Notes under the pieces: model-generated
What the model was told of the DNA's origin: nothing
Database searches by the model: none
The model's input: the letters and a program-made list of their open reading frames with translations, nothing else
Source of the DNA: Arthrobacter sp. EPSL27
Lineage (GTDB): Bacteria > Actinomycetota > Actinomycetes > Actinomycetales > Micrococcaceae
Assembly: GCF_001512305.1 (NCBI RefSeq)
Contig: NZ_LNUT01000004.1
Span: forward strand, 175,711-239,710
Direction of reading: 5' to 3'
Length of the DNA stretch: 64,000 nt
In this document: piece after piece, positions 26,801 to 34,568 of the stretch
Numbering within the stretch: the first letter of the stretch is position 1
How the letters are laid out: the number at the start of each line of letters is the position of its first letter
Program-made: the position numbers and the translations under genes

Positions 26801-27077
26801 CGCGCCATTGCTCGCCGTCAACGGAATGACCCGGAGCCTTAAGCTCTACCCAGCCGCATGCCCGTCCATCCAAGAGGGCCGCGAAGTCGGGACGGAGTCC
26901 GGTTAACTGGGCCTCCCGCAACAGGTCCAGTCGGCCCAGACCCCCACTGCTCGCCACTGACACTAGCAAGTCATGGACCGGCACAGTTAACTGGGCTTCG
27001 GGCTCTGCGGCGACCCCCGACAATTCGGCGGATCCGATTGACTGAACGTATTTTGCTGCGGCTTCCCCAAGAGTCAT
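23841..27077 (-). CDS. Single-chain restriction-modification enzyme (PD-(D/E)xK nuclease + N6-adenine methyltransferase + specificity domain)
   Basis: This 1078-aa protein starts at the ATG at 27077 (MTLGEAAAKYVQSIGSAELS). Residues about 20-85 fit a PD-(D/E)xK nuclease with RPDF (D64) and VELKAPG (E78, K80). A helical linker follows to about 315. The methyltransferase has motif X GVYYTPTKIV (323-332), motif I LDPATGSGT (361-369) and motif IV NPPY (485-488), typical of gamma-class N6-adenine enzymes. The C-terminal 450 residues, including VHVPDFHHFSGRGGKDVIPL and VGNRLNTKISAEDLAAYTYA, resemble the specificity domain of type ISP enzymes. No helicase motifs are seen, which argues for type IIG-like rather than true type ISP. 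It needs no partner gene and sits beside the NACHT gene. Confidence 0.85.
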   Translation of the reverse strand: MTLGEAAAKYVQSIGSAELSGVAAEPEAQLTVPVHDLLVSVASSGGLGRLDLLREAQLTGLRPDFAALLDGRACGWVELKAPGHSVDGEQWRGREKKQWALLAELDSLIVTDGEAVALYNTGEKVAEASMPVTAGTWDPQGLIDLLRLFTSARPRTIKRVSELSSRLAPLAKLLRERLLAGLQPETLVAPIEAAKKAWATNVHEGVSDKDFASDLAQVVSYSLAIAALRGKADANKDNFLSLSEARDFLRGPNGVLAAALGPALEVPGLYRSLAPEIGAIERLASVVDASAIAKSKDSRGEPWLWFYEDFLEKYDAKARKEAGVYYTPTKIVECQVRLVDYILTEELGKPLSFGDQEVVTLDPATGSGTYPLAVLDQAAAVAKRERGDAGPQQVAKSLASNVMAFELLPGPYAVSHLRIGQRLAEMAGSLTPPEEVRVYLTDTLEDPVAAPPTLGLWGDVAVLAEERAKAADVKRLQPVTVVMGNPPYKRRTARSGGGWVVHPASGRALFADITESAQRHGVIFSAMRSIYDDYVYFWRWAVWKAFEQNPKAPAVVSFITSSSWLRGPAFVGLRELVRSFGDEVWVIDLGGEGRGAQREENVFSIQTAVSIVTIFRRGETSEEPALVKYRRVTGTASKKLTALDSVQAPAVDPDGWLTLSIDAGGIMLPPSEDDIWDAMPAVTDVFPWQQPGVIFGRSWATAPSASVLKERWKSLLARVDATERAEAFVTATTGRNIHTTVAGLPRLSDLPSDAPHKAIVRLAYRSFDAQWTFQDPRVALLERPSLWASASDKQVFLSTLATTPLGSGPALTASVHVPDFHHFSGRGGKDVIPLYRDAAGEQPNVTSGLLDYVGNRLNTKISAEDLAAYTYAVMAHPAYERIFHEQLSRPGPHLPLTANRDLFDQAVNLGQQLLWLQTGAQRFRSQENNRGNRIPNIDGIGWDKPVTKLPDSRLDISYDENTNRLEIGDGSVTGVRKEVWEFSVSGFPVVERWIGSRTRKGVGRASNPKLATPLDLIRPTEWEDAWNGELLDLLRMLTHTLDLYPLQEVLLEKILADGQISAEELPSPSPNERVAPRA

Positions 27078-27182
27078 GGAATCACTCTGCCACAAAGTGG
27101 AAGCACATCATTTGACCGCGCTGATCGTGGCGTCGGGTGTTACCTCAAAGGGTCTTGTGGCTGTGCGGTGGCCCTGTCTGTA

Positions 27183-27199
27183 GGTGACGAAAAAGTGAC
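27183..27199. repeat. Right copy of the 17-bp arm-site candidate
   Basis: Identical and in the same orientation as 15377-15393. It lies about 107 bases inside the right att core. In the excised circle the two copies would flank the core, as arm-type sites do. Confidence 0.55.
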
Positions 27200-27267
27200 G
27201 AATGAGCTGGGAATCAGACAAAAAAGCGAGGAACGCATAAGATTCTCTGCTTGTCCACAAGCAAGCC

Positions 27268-27302
27268 AAAACCCCCGGAAATCGTTGATCTCCGGGGGTT
27301 TT
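27268..27302. terminator. Island-borne terminator now serving tRNA-Thr
   Basis: AAAACCCCCGGA (27268-27279) pairs with TCCGGGGGTTTT (27291-27302) around an 11-base loop. On the minus strand it ends in TTTT just past the tRNA-Thr 3' end. It lies inside the element and replaces the original terminator left at 15250-15277. Confidence 0.85.
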
Positions 27303-27305
27303 TCT

Positions 27306-27350
27306 TGAGCTTCCTGCCAGAATCGAACTGGCGACCTTCTCATTACGAGT
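27306..27350. repeat. Right attachment site (3' half of intact tRNA-Thr)
   Basis: This is the second copy of the 45-bp core repeat. It overlaps the tRNA-Thr gene from anticodon loop to 3' end, so the element restores the tRNA sequence on integration. Confidence 0.93.
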
Positions 27351-27380
27351 GAGACGCTCTACCAACTGAGCTAAGGAAGC
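27308..27380 (-). tRNA. tRNA-Thr (anticodon CGT)
   Basis: A 73-nt cloverleaf reads on the minus strand. The acceptor stem is GCTTCCT/AGGAAGC, and the D-arm is AGCTCAGTTGGTAGAGC. The anticodon loop CTCGTAA has anticodon CGT, and the T-arm GCCAGTTCGATTCTGGC. CCA is not encoded. Its 3' half is the integration site of the island. Confidence 0.97.
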
Positions 27381-27474
27381 AACCGGCTGAATGGTCCGGG
27401 AGGCCCGGGCGCTTCATGCCAGAGATAACTGTAGTTGAGTCCTCCGGCCCGGGTCAAAATGGCGGCCGTGCGGC

Positions 27475-29043
27475 TCAGCAGACGGTGTTGTCAGCGGGCG
27501 TCTTGCCGTCCACGAGGTAGCCGTCCACGGCGTTGCCGACGCAGTCGTTGGAGCGGCCGTAGGCCGTGTGGCCCTCGCCCTCCCACGTCAGCAGGGAGGC
27601 GGTGCCCAGCTGCTTGCGCAGCTCGCTGGCCCACTCCACCGGGGTCGCCGGGTCGCCGGTGGTGCCGATCACGAGGATGTCGGTGGAGCCCTTGTAGTCA
27701 ACCGGTGCCGGGGTGCGGACGTTCTTGTACGGCCACTCCTTGCAGCTGGTGCCCCCGTACGCGAAGTAGGAACCGAGGGTGGGGGAGTCCTTGCGCAGCT
27801 GCTGTTCGTCCGCGCGCATCCCCTCCGTGTCCGTCACCATGGGGTAGTCCAGGCAGTTGATGGCCGTAAAGGCGAAGGTCGAATTCGCGGAGTAACTGCC
27901 GTCCGGTTCGCGGTCGGCGCCGAAGTCGGCGAGCCGCAGCATCGGCGACACGTCGCCCTTCATCGCGCTGCCCAGGGCCTGCGTCAGCAGGGGCCAGTTG
28001 TCGTCGTTGTAGAACGGGAGGATGAATCCGCTGACGAACATGGAGGCGTTGACCATCCGGCCGTCCTTCGCTGCCCGCGGATCCGCTTCCACCGCGTTGA
28101 TGATGTCCCGGATCTGCCCGACGGCGTCATCCGGGGTGCCGCTGAGCGGGCAGCCGCTCTGTTCGAGGCAGTGCGTCGCGTAAGCCAGGATGGCCTTCTC
28201 GAACGCCTTGGCCTGCCCGCTGGTCAGTTCCTCGTAGCTCAGAGAGGGGTCCATCGCCCCGTCCAGGACCATGCGGCCCACCGTGTCCGGAAAGAGGGAA
28301 GCGTAGGTGGAGCCCAGGAAGGTGCCGTAGGAGTAGCCGAGGTAGTTCAGCTTCTCGTCGTTGAGCACCCCGCGCAGGATGTCGAGGTCCTTGGCAGCGC
28401 TTGCGGTGTCCAGGTGGCCGAGGACGGGGCCGGTCTTCTCCGCACACTTGGCCGCGATGGCCTTGTTGTCGGCGAGTGCCTCGGCCAGCCCGGCGTCGGT
28501 GTCGAGTTTGTAGGTCTTCTCCCGGGAGGCGTCGCGCTCCTGGTCGGTGAGGCAGGTGACCGGGGCGGAGCGCTTCACGCCGCGCGGGTCAAAACCCACG
28601 ATGTCGTAATTGGCGCGCACTTTCTCCGAGATGTTGGTGGCGCCCGCGTCCCGGACGAAGTCGTAGCCGGAGCCGCCCGGGCCGCCCGGGTTGACCAGCA
28701 GGCTGCCCTTTTTGTTGTTGCTCTTCGTGGGGAGTTTGAGCGCTGCGATCCCGATGGTGTCGCCGTCGGGCTTGCTGTAATCCAGCGGGACCTTGATGGT
28801 GGCGCACTGGAAGTCGGACTCGCACGGGGCCCAGTCGACCTTCTGGGTGTAGTAGCTGCGGAGCTCGGCAGGCGCGGCGTCAGCGATTTCGGGCTTGGGC
28901 GTGCTGCTGCTGTTGTTCTGCCCGCCGTTGCCACCGAAGAGCGTGCACGAGGACAGCACCAGGGCCAGTGCCATGGCGCCGGCAGCCCGCACGCCGATCG
29001 CTAGGGACCGGGATCTGGCGGGCACGGCTCGTGCGGACTTCAT
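27475..29043 (-). CDS. Secreted lipoprotein alpha/beta hydrolase (tripeptidyl aminopeptidase-like)
   Basis: This 522-aa protein has a basic N-terminus and a hydrophobic segment ending in the lipobox LSSC (LALVLSSCTLFG), so it should be a lipoprotein on the outer face of the membrane. The hydrolase core shows NPGGPGGSGYDF (oxyanion region), the nucleophile elbow GYSYGT, the acid in TTGDPATP and the His in GEGHTAYG. The C-terminal TAP-like domain is typical of the SlpD/SlpE or tripeptidyl aminopeptidase group from Streptomyces and relatives, which release peptides from the N-terminus of extracellular substrates. ATG at 29043. Substrate not decided. Confidence 0.92.
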   Translation of the reverse strand: MKSARAVPARSRSLAIGVRAAGAMALALVLSSCTLFGGNGGQNNSSSTPKPEIADAAPAELRSYYTQKVDWAPCESDFQCATIKVPLDYSKPDGDTIGIAALKLPTKSNNKKGSLLVNPGGPGGSGYDFVRDAGATNISEKVRANYDIVGFDPRGVKRSAPVTCLTDQERDASREKTYKLDTDAGLAEALADNKAIAAKCAEKTGPVLGHLDTASAAKDLDILRGVLNDEKLNYLGYSYGTFLGSTYASLFPDTVGRMVLDGAMDPSLSYEELTSGQAKAFEKAILAYATHCLEQSGCPLSGTPDDAVGQIRDIINAVEADPRAAKDGRMVNASMFVSGFILPFYNDDNWPLLTQALGSAMKGDVSPMLRLADFGADREPDGSYSANSTFAFTAINCLDYPMVTDTEGMRADEQQLRKDSPTLGSYFAYGGTSCKEWPYKNVRTPAPVDYKGSTDILVIGTTGDPATPVEWASELRKQLGTASLLTWEGEGHTAYGRSNDCVGNAVDGYLVDGKTPADNTVC

Positions 29044-29147
29044 ACTGTTCTCCTTGGTGGATCGGAACGGAGCGACGGACGGCTGCTTCCCGCCGGATGC
29101 GGAGGGCAGCCGGTCGGTTCACCGGGAAGAGGTCTCTTAATGATCCC

Positions 29148-30290
29148 TCAGATGAGGCTGGCGGCCATGGACTCGACGGCCAGCAGCGGTGCCACGTTGG
29201 AAGTGGTGATCCGTATGCGGGCCTTGTTGATGGCGTCCATGCGGGCAAGGGTGGTTTCGGGCGATGAGTGGCGGGCGAACTCAACGAGTTCACTCTGAAG
29301 CTCAACGTTGACCAGCTCGACGGCGTTCCCCATCTGGATGATCAGGACATCCCGGTAGAAGGACAGCAGGTCCGTCAGGGTGCGGTCCAGGGAGTCCGTC
29401 ACCGACCGCTTGGCGCGGCGCTTCTGGTCATCCTCGAGCTGTTTGACCTGGCTCCGCATGGCGGGCGGCAGCGTGCCGCTTTCGGGCGCTCCGAGGGTGG
29501 CGAGCAGGGCGGCCTTTTCGGCGGCGTCGCGCTCCTCGTTCGAGCTGTTGGCTTCCTCGGTGGCGATCTTGACCAGTTTCTCGGCCATAAGCACCGCGGC
29601 GGTCACACCCCTGAGGCCCAGGGGAAACCGCACCGTCGCGAGCCGCCGCTCGCGGGCTTCAGGGTCCCGTGCCAGGCGCCGGGCAATGCCGACATGGCTT
29701 TGCGCCGCCCGCGCCGCGCGTTGCGCGACGGCCGGGTCGATGCCGTCGCGCTTGACCAGCAGGGCCGCGACGTCGGCCGCGGGCGGGAGCCGCAAGGCGA
29801 CCGGGCGGCATCGCGAGCGGATGGTGACGAGGACGTCGGCGGGCGAGGGCGCGCAGAGCATCCACACGGTGCGGGGAGTGGGTTCCTCGATGGCTTTGAG
29901 CAGCACGTTGGTGGTGCGTTCGGCCATCCGGTCCGCATCCTCCACCACAATGATGCGCCAGCGTGCCGAGGAGGGCCGGTTACCGGCGGTGGCCACCAGG
30001 TCGCGGGCTTCGTCGATGGTGATGGTCACCTTTTCGGTGCGCACAAACGCGACGTCGGAGTGCGTCTCGCCCAGAATGGTCTGGCAGGCCGCGCACTCGC
30101 CGCAGCCGCGCTGGCCGACGTCGTCCTGGTCGCAGTTCAGGGCGGCGGCAAAGGCCTTCGCCGCGTTGGACCGGCCGGAACCCGGCGGGCCGGTGAACAA
30201 CCATGCATGGGTCAGGCCATCGCCTTGGGCGGCCTGGCGCAGCTGGTCCACGACGGCGGGCTGGCCCTGCAGGTCGTCCCAGACGGTCAT
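29148..30290 (-). CDS. holB: DNA polymerase III subunit delta' (clamp-loader subunit)
   Basis: This 380-aa AAA+ protein begins MTVWDDLQGQPAVVDQLRQA. It has a P-loop variant GPPGSGRSNAAKAF, a zinc-binding segment with cysteines in QRGCGECAACQTI, VEDADRMAERTTNVLLKAIE (Walker B/helix), the arginine-containing sensor region TIRSRCRPVALRLP, and a helical C-terminus. Delta' is part of the clamp loader that places the beta clamp at primer ends. The start overlaps the tmk stop by four bases (ATGA), giving a coupled tmk-holB pair. Confidence 0.95.
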   Translation of the reverse strand: MTVWDDLQGQPAVVDQLRQAAQGDGLTHAWLFTGPPGSGRSNAAKAFAAALNCDQDDVGQRGCGECAACQTILGETHSDVAFVRTEKVTITIDEARDLVATAGNRPSSARWRIIVVEDADRMAERTTNVLLKAIEEPTPRTVWMLCAPSPADVLVTIRSRCRPVALRLPPAADVAALLVKRDGIDPAVAQRAARAAQSHVGIARRLARDPEARERRLATVRFPLGLRGVTAAVLMAEKLVKIATEEANSSNEERDAAEKAALLATLGAPESGTLPPAMRSQVKQLEDDQKRRAKRSVTDSLDRTLTDLLSFYRDVLIIQMGNAVELVNVELQSELVEFARHSSPETTLARMDAINKARIRITTSNVAPLLAVESMAASLI

Positions 30291-30943
30291 GCCTCCACCG
30301 TCCGGGAAAGGGGCAGCAGGGACTCGACCCGGGCAAGGATCTTCGCGGCCAGCTCATCGACAGGGAGGCGGGCGGGCAGTACCAGGTAATGCTCCGGCCG
30401 GGCCGCAGCGAGGTCGAGGAAGGCGGTGCGGATCCTGGCGTGGAATTCATCGGCCTCGGATTCCAGCCGGTCCTCAGCCGCGTCTCCCGCCGTCCGGCGC
30501 CGGCGGCCGACCTCCGGCTCGACGTCGAGCAGCACGGTCAGGTCCGGCTGCAGGCCGGAGGTGGCCCACTGGTTGATGTCCCGGACGGCGTCGGTGCCGA
30601 GGTCGCGGCCGGCGCCCTGGTAGGCGACGGAGGAATCGATGTAGCGGTCGGTAAGGACGATCTCCCCGCGCTCGAGGGCGGGGCGGATGACCTGGCTGGC
30701 GTGGGCGGCGCGGGAGGCGGCGAAGATCAGGGCCTCGGTGTGGGCATCGATGTGGCCGTGGCCGTGGTCCAGCACAAGGGACCGCAGTTTCTCCCCGATG
30801 GGGGTGCCCCCGGGTTCCCGGGTCCGCAGCACGGCAAAGCCTCGCGACTCGAGGGCCGCGGCCAGCTCCGCCGCCTGGGTTGACTTGCCGGCACCGTCGC
30901 CGCCTTCGAACGCGATGAACAGTCCGGAATTCTGGGTGGTCAC
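30287..30943 (-). CDS. tmk: Thymidylate kinase
   Basis: This 218-aa protein shows the P-loop FEGGDGAGKSTQAAELA, the DR-containing LTDRYIDSSVAYQGAGR motif, TREPGGTPIGE and a LID region near RRRRTAGDAAEDRLE. It phosphorylates dTMP to dTDP. Its last codons overlap the holB start, and both read away from the divergent PLP-enzyme gene. An ATG at 30943 gives the normal length for the family. Confidence 0.96.
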   Translation of the reverse strand: MTTQNSGLFIAFEGGDGAGKSTQAAELAAALESRGFAVLRTREPGGTPIGEKLRSLVLDHGHGHIDAHTEALIFAASRAAHASQVIRPALERGEIVLTDRYIDSSVAYQGAGRDLGTDAVRDINQWATSGLQPDLTVLLDVEPEVGRRRRTAGDAAEDRLESEADEFHARIRTAFLDLAAARPEHYLVLPARLPVDELAAKILARVESLLPLSRTVEA

Positions 30944-31030
30944 TTCTCTAGCCTACCGACAATCCCTGACACGAATGCCCCCGGCGTAACGCCTTCGGCG
31001 CCCTGCCGGACGCCCAAGTACCCTGTCACC

Positions 31031-32242
31031 ATGAGTCTTTCCGAAGAACAGGCAGCCGCGCTCAGCGCGGAAACAGTCGTGGTGGCGGCGGGCCGCCCGC
31101 CGCGGGAACGCGACCAGCCCGTCAACCCGCCGGTGGTGCTGTCCTCGACCTATTTCGGCACGGGCCCGCTGGGCGACGGCGACCGGGGCTATGGCCGCTA
31201 CTCCAACGCCACCTGGGACCCGTTCGAGGAAGCCCTCGGCCAGCTGGAAGGCGCTGAGCTTCCCGGCCTTCTGTACGCCTCCGGCCTCGCCGCCGCCAGC
31301 TCGGCCCTGTCCCTCGTCCCGGCGCAGGGAGTGCTGGTGATGCCCTCGCACAGCTACGCCGGTTCCCTGGTGATGGCCACGGAGCTTGCCGAGAAGGGGT
31401 TCCTGGAGCTCCGCACGGTGGACATCGCGGACACCGACGCCGTGAAGGCGCTGCTCGCCCCGGCGGACGGGCGGCCCGCCGACATGCTGTGGCTGGAAAG
31501 TCCCACCAACCCGATGCTCGGCGTCGCGGACATCCGGGAGCTGACGGCCGCCGCGCACGCAGCCGGCGCCATCGTGGTCACGGACAACACCTTCTCCACC
31601 CCGCTCGTGCAGCAGCCGCTGGCGCTGGGTTCCGACGTCGTCCTCCACTCGGTGACCAAGTACCTGTCCGGCCATTCCGACGTTGTGCTGGGCGCCTTGG
31701 TGACGTCCGACGCCGGGCTCCGCTCCACACTCCTGCACCATCGGACCATCCACGGCGCCATCGCCGGTCCCATGGAGGCGTGGCTGGCCTTGCGCGGCCT
31801 GCGCACCCTGGCGCTGCGCGTTGAGCGGTCGCAGGCCTCGGCCGCGGTGCTCGCTGAACGGCTGAGCGCCCACCCCCGGGTCGGCAGCATCCGCTACCCG
31901 GGGCTGGCCTCGGATCCCGGACACGAACGGGCCAAGAGCCAGATGAAGGGGTTCGGCTCCATCCTCTGCATCGAGATGGCCCCAGTCGCCGGCAGCGGAA
32001 GCAGCAACGGCACCGGGGCCATGAGCGGCGCCGAAGCTGCGGACCGGATGATCCGTGCCCTGAAGCTTTGGCTGCCGGCCACCTCGCTCGGCGGAGTGGA
32101 GTCCCTGATTGAGCGGCGGCGCCGGCATACGGCCGAGCCGTTGAGCGTGCCGGAGAACCTGGTCCGGCTGAGCGTCGGGATCGAAAACGTGGAAGACCTT
32201 TGGGCCGATTTGGAGCAAGCCTTGGGCACTCTGGGCGGCTAG
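31031..32242 (+). CDS. PLP-dependent trans-sulfuration enzyme (cystathionine gamma-synthase/gamma-lyase family)
   Basis: This 403-aa protein shows Cys/Met metabolism family motifs. It has [60 protein letters not shown] and [20 protein letters not shown]. The PLP-binding Lys is in [12 protein letters not shown], and the end reads [20 protein letters not shown]. Members cleave or form the gamma C-S bond of cystathionine or related substrates. Which reaction it performs (MetB or gamma-lyase) cannot be separated by eye. A Ser/Gly-rich insertion ([13 protein letters not shown]) near residue 325 is unusual. A DUF2516 gene follows after 9 bases. Confidence 0.9.
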   Translation: MSLSEEQAAALSAETVVVAAGRPPRERDQPVNPPVVLSSTYFGTGPLGDGDRGYGRYSNATWDPFEEALGQLEGAELPGLLYASGLAAASSALSLVPAQGVLVMPSHSYAGSLVMATELAEKGFLELRTVDIADTDAVKALLAPADGRPADMLWLESPTNPMLGVADIRELTAAAHAAGAIVVTDNTFSTPLVQQPLALGSDVVLHSVTKYLSGHSDVVLGALVTSDAGLRSTLLHHRTIHGAIAGPMEAWLALRGLRTLALRVERSQASAAVLAERLSAHPRVGSIRYPGLASDPGHERAKSQMKGFGSILCIEMAPVAGSGSSNGTGAMSGAEAADRMIRALKLWLPATSLGGVESLIERRRRHTAEPLSVPENLVRLSVGIENVEDLWADLEQALGTLGG

Positions 32243-32251
32243 GCTGGGGGG

Positions 32252-32605
32252 ATGGACGGAAGAGCGCTTATTTACTATGTCGAAACAGGGATCTATTTTC
32301 TCCTGGCCCTGGTAGCCCTCGCCCTTGAGGTGTGGGCGTTCTTCGACTGCCTGCGGCACAAAGCGAACGCCTTCGAGGCCGTGTCCAAGCGCACCAAGAC
32401 CTTCTGGCTGGCCGTCACCGGCGGCGCCATGGCAGTGGGCCTGCTCTCCCTGCTGGGCGGCGGCGGGGGTCTCCTCGGCCCGCTGGGACTGTTCGGCCTC
32501 GTCGCCGTGACCGCGGCATCCGTGTACCTCGCCGATGTCCGCCCGGCCGTCAAAGACGCCGGCCGCGGCGGCAGCCGCAACATGGGCCCCTACGGCCCCT
32601 GGTAA
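32252..32605 (+). CDS. DUF2516-family membrane protein
   Basis: This 117-aa protein has an N-terminal membrane helix (ETGIYFLLALVALALEVWAF), the motif FFDCLRHKANAFEAVSKRTK, and two further hydrophobic stretches separated by a GGGGG turn (LLSLLGGGGGLLGPLGLFGL). It ends in a short charged tail. The DCLRxxxxAF...KRTKxFW pattern matches DUF2516, found only in actinobacteria and of unknown function. The start ATG at 32252 follows a G-rich ribosome-binding site. It is followed directly by a tandem repeat cluster. Confidence 0.88.
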   Translation: MDGRALIYYVETGIYFLLALVALALEVWAFFDCLRHKANAFEAVSKRTKTFWLAVTGGAMAVGLLSLLGGGGGLLGPLGLFGLVAVTAASVYLADVRPAVKDAGRGGSRNMGPYGPW

Positions 32606-32609
32606 TCCC

Positions 32610-32776
32610 CACCGGCACCCTAAGCTCGCAAGCTCGCTCAGGGAACCCTGCCGGCGTGGGCCCCGCCACCGGCACCCTTAGCTCGCAAGCTCGCTCAGGG
32701 AACCCTGCCGGCGTGTGCCCCGCCACCGGCACCCTTAGCTCGCAAGCTCGCTCAGGGAACCCTGCCGGCGTGGGCA
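32610..32776. repeat. Three tandem 57-bp repeats with REP-like palindromes
   Basis: Near-identical units start at 32610, 32667 and 32724. Each contains CACCGGCACCC, then the palindrome core TAGCTCGCAAGCTCGCTCAGGG, then AACCCTGCCGGCGTG. Within a unit, CCCTNAGC pairs with GCTCAGGG on either side of a short loop, and the GC-rich remainder can form a second hairpin with the next unit. The third unit contains the stop codon of the opposing methyltransferase gene. Confidence 0.85.
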
Positions 32777-33660
32777 CCCGCTACAGCCTCCCAGCCGACC
32801 GTTAGTTCGCCCAGCCGCCACCTGGCCGGCCCGTCCATCACCGGCCAGCCGCCGTCGCGCAGTGCTCGGCACATCGCGGTCCAGCGCTGCCGGTTGCCGA
32901 ATGAGGCCAGCGGTGCCGCCTCCAGCCAGGCCCGGTCCATGGCCTGCAGGAAGTCGTGGATCCGCTCGCCCGGCACGTTCCGGTGGATGAGGGCCTTCGG
33001 CAGTCGCTCGGCCACGTCCGAGGGCAGCGCAAAACTGCCGAACCGCACGGACAGGCTCAGGCTCAGCGGCCGCTCCGCGTCCAGCGCCACCCACGTCGCC
33101 CGGCGGCCGATCTCGTCGCAGGTGCCGTCAATGAACAGTCCGTCCGGCGCCAGCCGGTCCTGGACCAGCCGCCAGATGGCCGCGACGTCGGCCTCTTCGT
33201 ACTGCCGCAGCACGTTGAACGCCCGCACCAGGACGGGCCTGCCGGGCACCGGCAGTTCGAAGCCGCCCAGCTGGAAGCTCAGGCCGGGCCGTTCCAGTTC
33301 CTTGGCGAGCCGGACCCGCTCCGGCTCGATTTCGACGCCCACCACACGGACGTCCGGCCGGATACCGGACAGCCGTTCAAAGAGTTCGACGGCGGTGGCC
33401 GGGGACGCTCCGTAGCCCAGGTCCACGGCCAGGGGATCGGCGGCCGCGCGCAGCCGCCACGCCTGCGGTCCGGTCAGCCAGCGGTCCACCCGCCGCATCC
33501 GGTTGGGGTTGGTGGTGCCGCGGGTAATGTTGCCCACCGGCCGGCCCGCGCGGGTTCCGCCGCCCGGCGTCCCGTACTTGCCGCCGCCGGTTTGTCCCGT
33601 GCCGGATTTCCCCAGGGGATGGGAACGCGGGGAAACCACCCGCTCAGCCTTCTGCACCAC
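32752..33660 (-). CDS. Class I SAM-dependent methyltransferase
   Basis: This 302-aa protein has a Gly/Arg-rich N-terminus of about 45 residues, then [20 protein letters not shown]. The methyltransferase core has motif [18 protein letters not shown], motif [18 protein letters not shown], and later [20 protein letters not shown] and [20 protein letters not shown]. Family members annotated this way are conserved in actinobacteria, but the substrate is unknown. The stop codon lies inside the third 57-bp repeat, so the last residues (AGAHAGRVP) are repeat-encoded. The true start could be further in (ATG at codon 55), but the residues just before it look conserved. Confidence 0.8.
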   Translation of the reverse strand: MVQKAERVVSPRSHPLGKSGTGQTGGGKYGTPGGGTRAGRPVGNITRGTTNPNRMRRVDRWLTGPQAWRLRAAADPLAVDLGYGASPATAVELFERLSGIRPDVRVVGVEIEPERVRLAKELERPGLSFQLGGFELPVPGRPVLVRAFNVLRQYEEADVAAIWRLVQDRLAPDGLFIDGTCDEIGRRATWVALDAERPLSLSLSVRFGSFALPSDVAERLPKALIHRNVPGERIHDFLQAMDRAWLEAAPLASFGNRQRWTAMCRALRDGGWPVMDGPARWRLGELTVGWEAVAGAHAGRVP

Positions 33661-33801
33661 ACAGCAACCCTATCCTCCAACGCGGGGTCAGCCCCGGCCC
33701 ATGCGGCGCCCCAGGACGGGCAGGGACTGACCCCGCGCTGCCCTGCGGGGGCCGATGTAACGCGCGGCACTGCCCGGAGCCGCTCCGCTAGGATGAAAAC
33801 C

Positions 33802-34548
33802 ATGACTTACAAGCTGATTCTGCTGCGCCACGGCCACAGCGAATGGAACGCCAAGAACCTGTTCACCGGCTGGGTGGACGTCGACCTCAACGACCAGGGC
33901 CGGGCCGAGGCGGTCCGCGGCGGCGAGCTTCTCGTGGAGAACAACATCCTCCCGGACGTCCTCTACACCTCCCTGCTGAAGCGGGCCATCAACACGGCGA
34001 ACATCACCCTCGACAAGGCCGACCGCGGCTGGATCCCCGTGAAGCGCGACTGGCGGCTCAACGAGCGCCACTACGGCGCCCTCCAGGGCAAGGACAAGGC
34101 CCAGACCCTCGCCGAATACGGTGAAGAGCAGTTCATGACCTGGCGCCGGTCCTACGACACGCCGCCGCCGCCCCTCGATGACAACTCCGAGTTCTCCCAG
34201 GCGCACGACCCCCGCTACGCGGACCTCGGCGACGCGCTGCCCCGCACCGAGTGCCTCAAGGACGTCCTGGTCCGCCTGCTGCCCTACTGGGAGTCGGACA
34301 TCAAGGCAGACCTCAAGGCCGGCAAGACCGTGCTGGTCACGGCCCATGGAAACTCCCTGCGCGCCCTCGTCAAGCACCTCGACGGCATCAGCGACGAAGC
34401 CATCGCCGGGCTGAACATCCCCACCGGCATCCCGCTGGTCTACGACCTGGACGATGACTTCAAGCCGCTGAACCCGGGCGGCACCTACCTCGATCCCGCG
34501 GCCGCCGCCGAAGCCATCCAGGCCGTGGCGAACCAGGGCAAGAAGTAG
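33802..34548 (+). CDS. gpmA: 2,3-bisphosphoglycerate-dependent phosphoglycerate mutase
   Basis: This 248-aa protein has the phospho-acceptor motif [20 protein letters not shown] (His in RHG), then [17 protein letters not shown] (Glu/Arg of the active site) and the second catalytic His in [20 protein letters not shown]. It interconverts 2- and 3-phosphoglycerate in glycolysis. The ATG at 33802 has AGGA eight bases upstream; an ATG nine bases earlier is less well placed. It lies next to phoU-senX3-regX3, as gpm1 does in mycobacteria. A bidirectional terminator follows. Confidence 0.97.
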   Translation: MTYKLILLRHGHSEWNAKNLFTGWVDVDLNDQGRAEAVRGGELLVENNILPDVLYTSLLKRAINTANITLDKADRGWIPVKRDWRLNERHYGALQGKDKAQTLAEYGEEQFMTWRRSYDTPPPPLDDNSEFSQAHDPRYADLGDALPRTECLKDVLVRLLPYWESDIKADLKAGKTVLVTAHGNSLRALVKHLDGISDEAIAGLNIPTGIPLVYDLDDDFKPLNPGGTYLDPAAAAEAIQAVANQGKK

Positions 34549-34568
34549 CCTTTCGGTCCACCGCACCA

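Larger units (their letters stand above)
15290..27350. mobile_element. About 12 kb integrative element in tRNA-Thr(CGT), carrying defence genes
   Basis: Perfect 45-bp direct repeats (15290-15334 and 27306-27350) bound the segment. The right copy is the 3' part, from anticodon loop to acceptor end, of an intact tRNA-Thr. The left copy is the same fragment without the 5' half. A tyrosine integrase gene lies 63 bases inside the left repeat, and an excisionase-like gene, HTH and HNH genes follow. The cargo is an unknown protein, a serine recombinase, a NACHT NTPase and a PD-(D/E)xK/methyltransferase fusion. Base composition inside is visibly less GC-rich than in the flanks. No conjugation, capsid or replication gene is visible, so it looks like a small mobilisable or satellite-like genomic island. 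Confidence 0.93.

Noticed and set aside
23841..27077. BREX PglX or true type ISP enzyme
   Set aside because: No other BREX genes are present, and no helicase motifs lie between the nuclease and methyltransferase parts.
32610..32776. CRISPR-like repeats or a repeat protein ([14 protein letters not shown] units)
   Set aside because: Whole 57-bp units repeat with no unique spacers, and the plus-strand frame has no ribosome-binding site or domain; a REP-like intergenic repeat explains it better.
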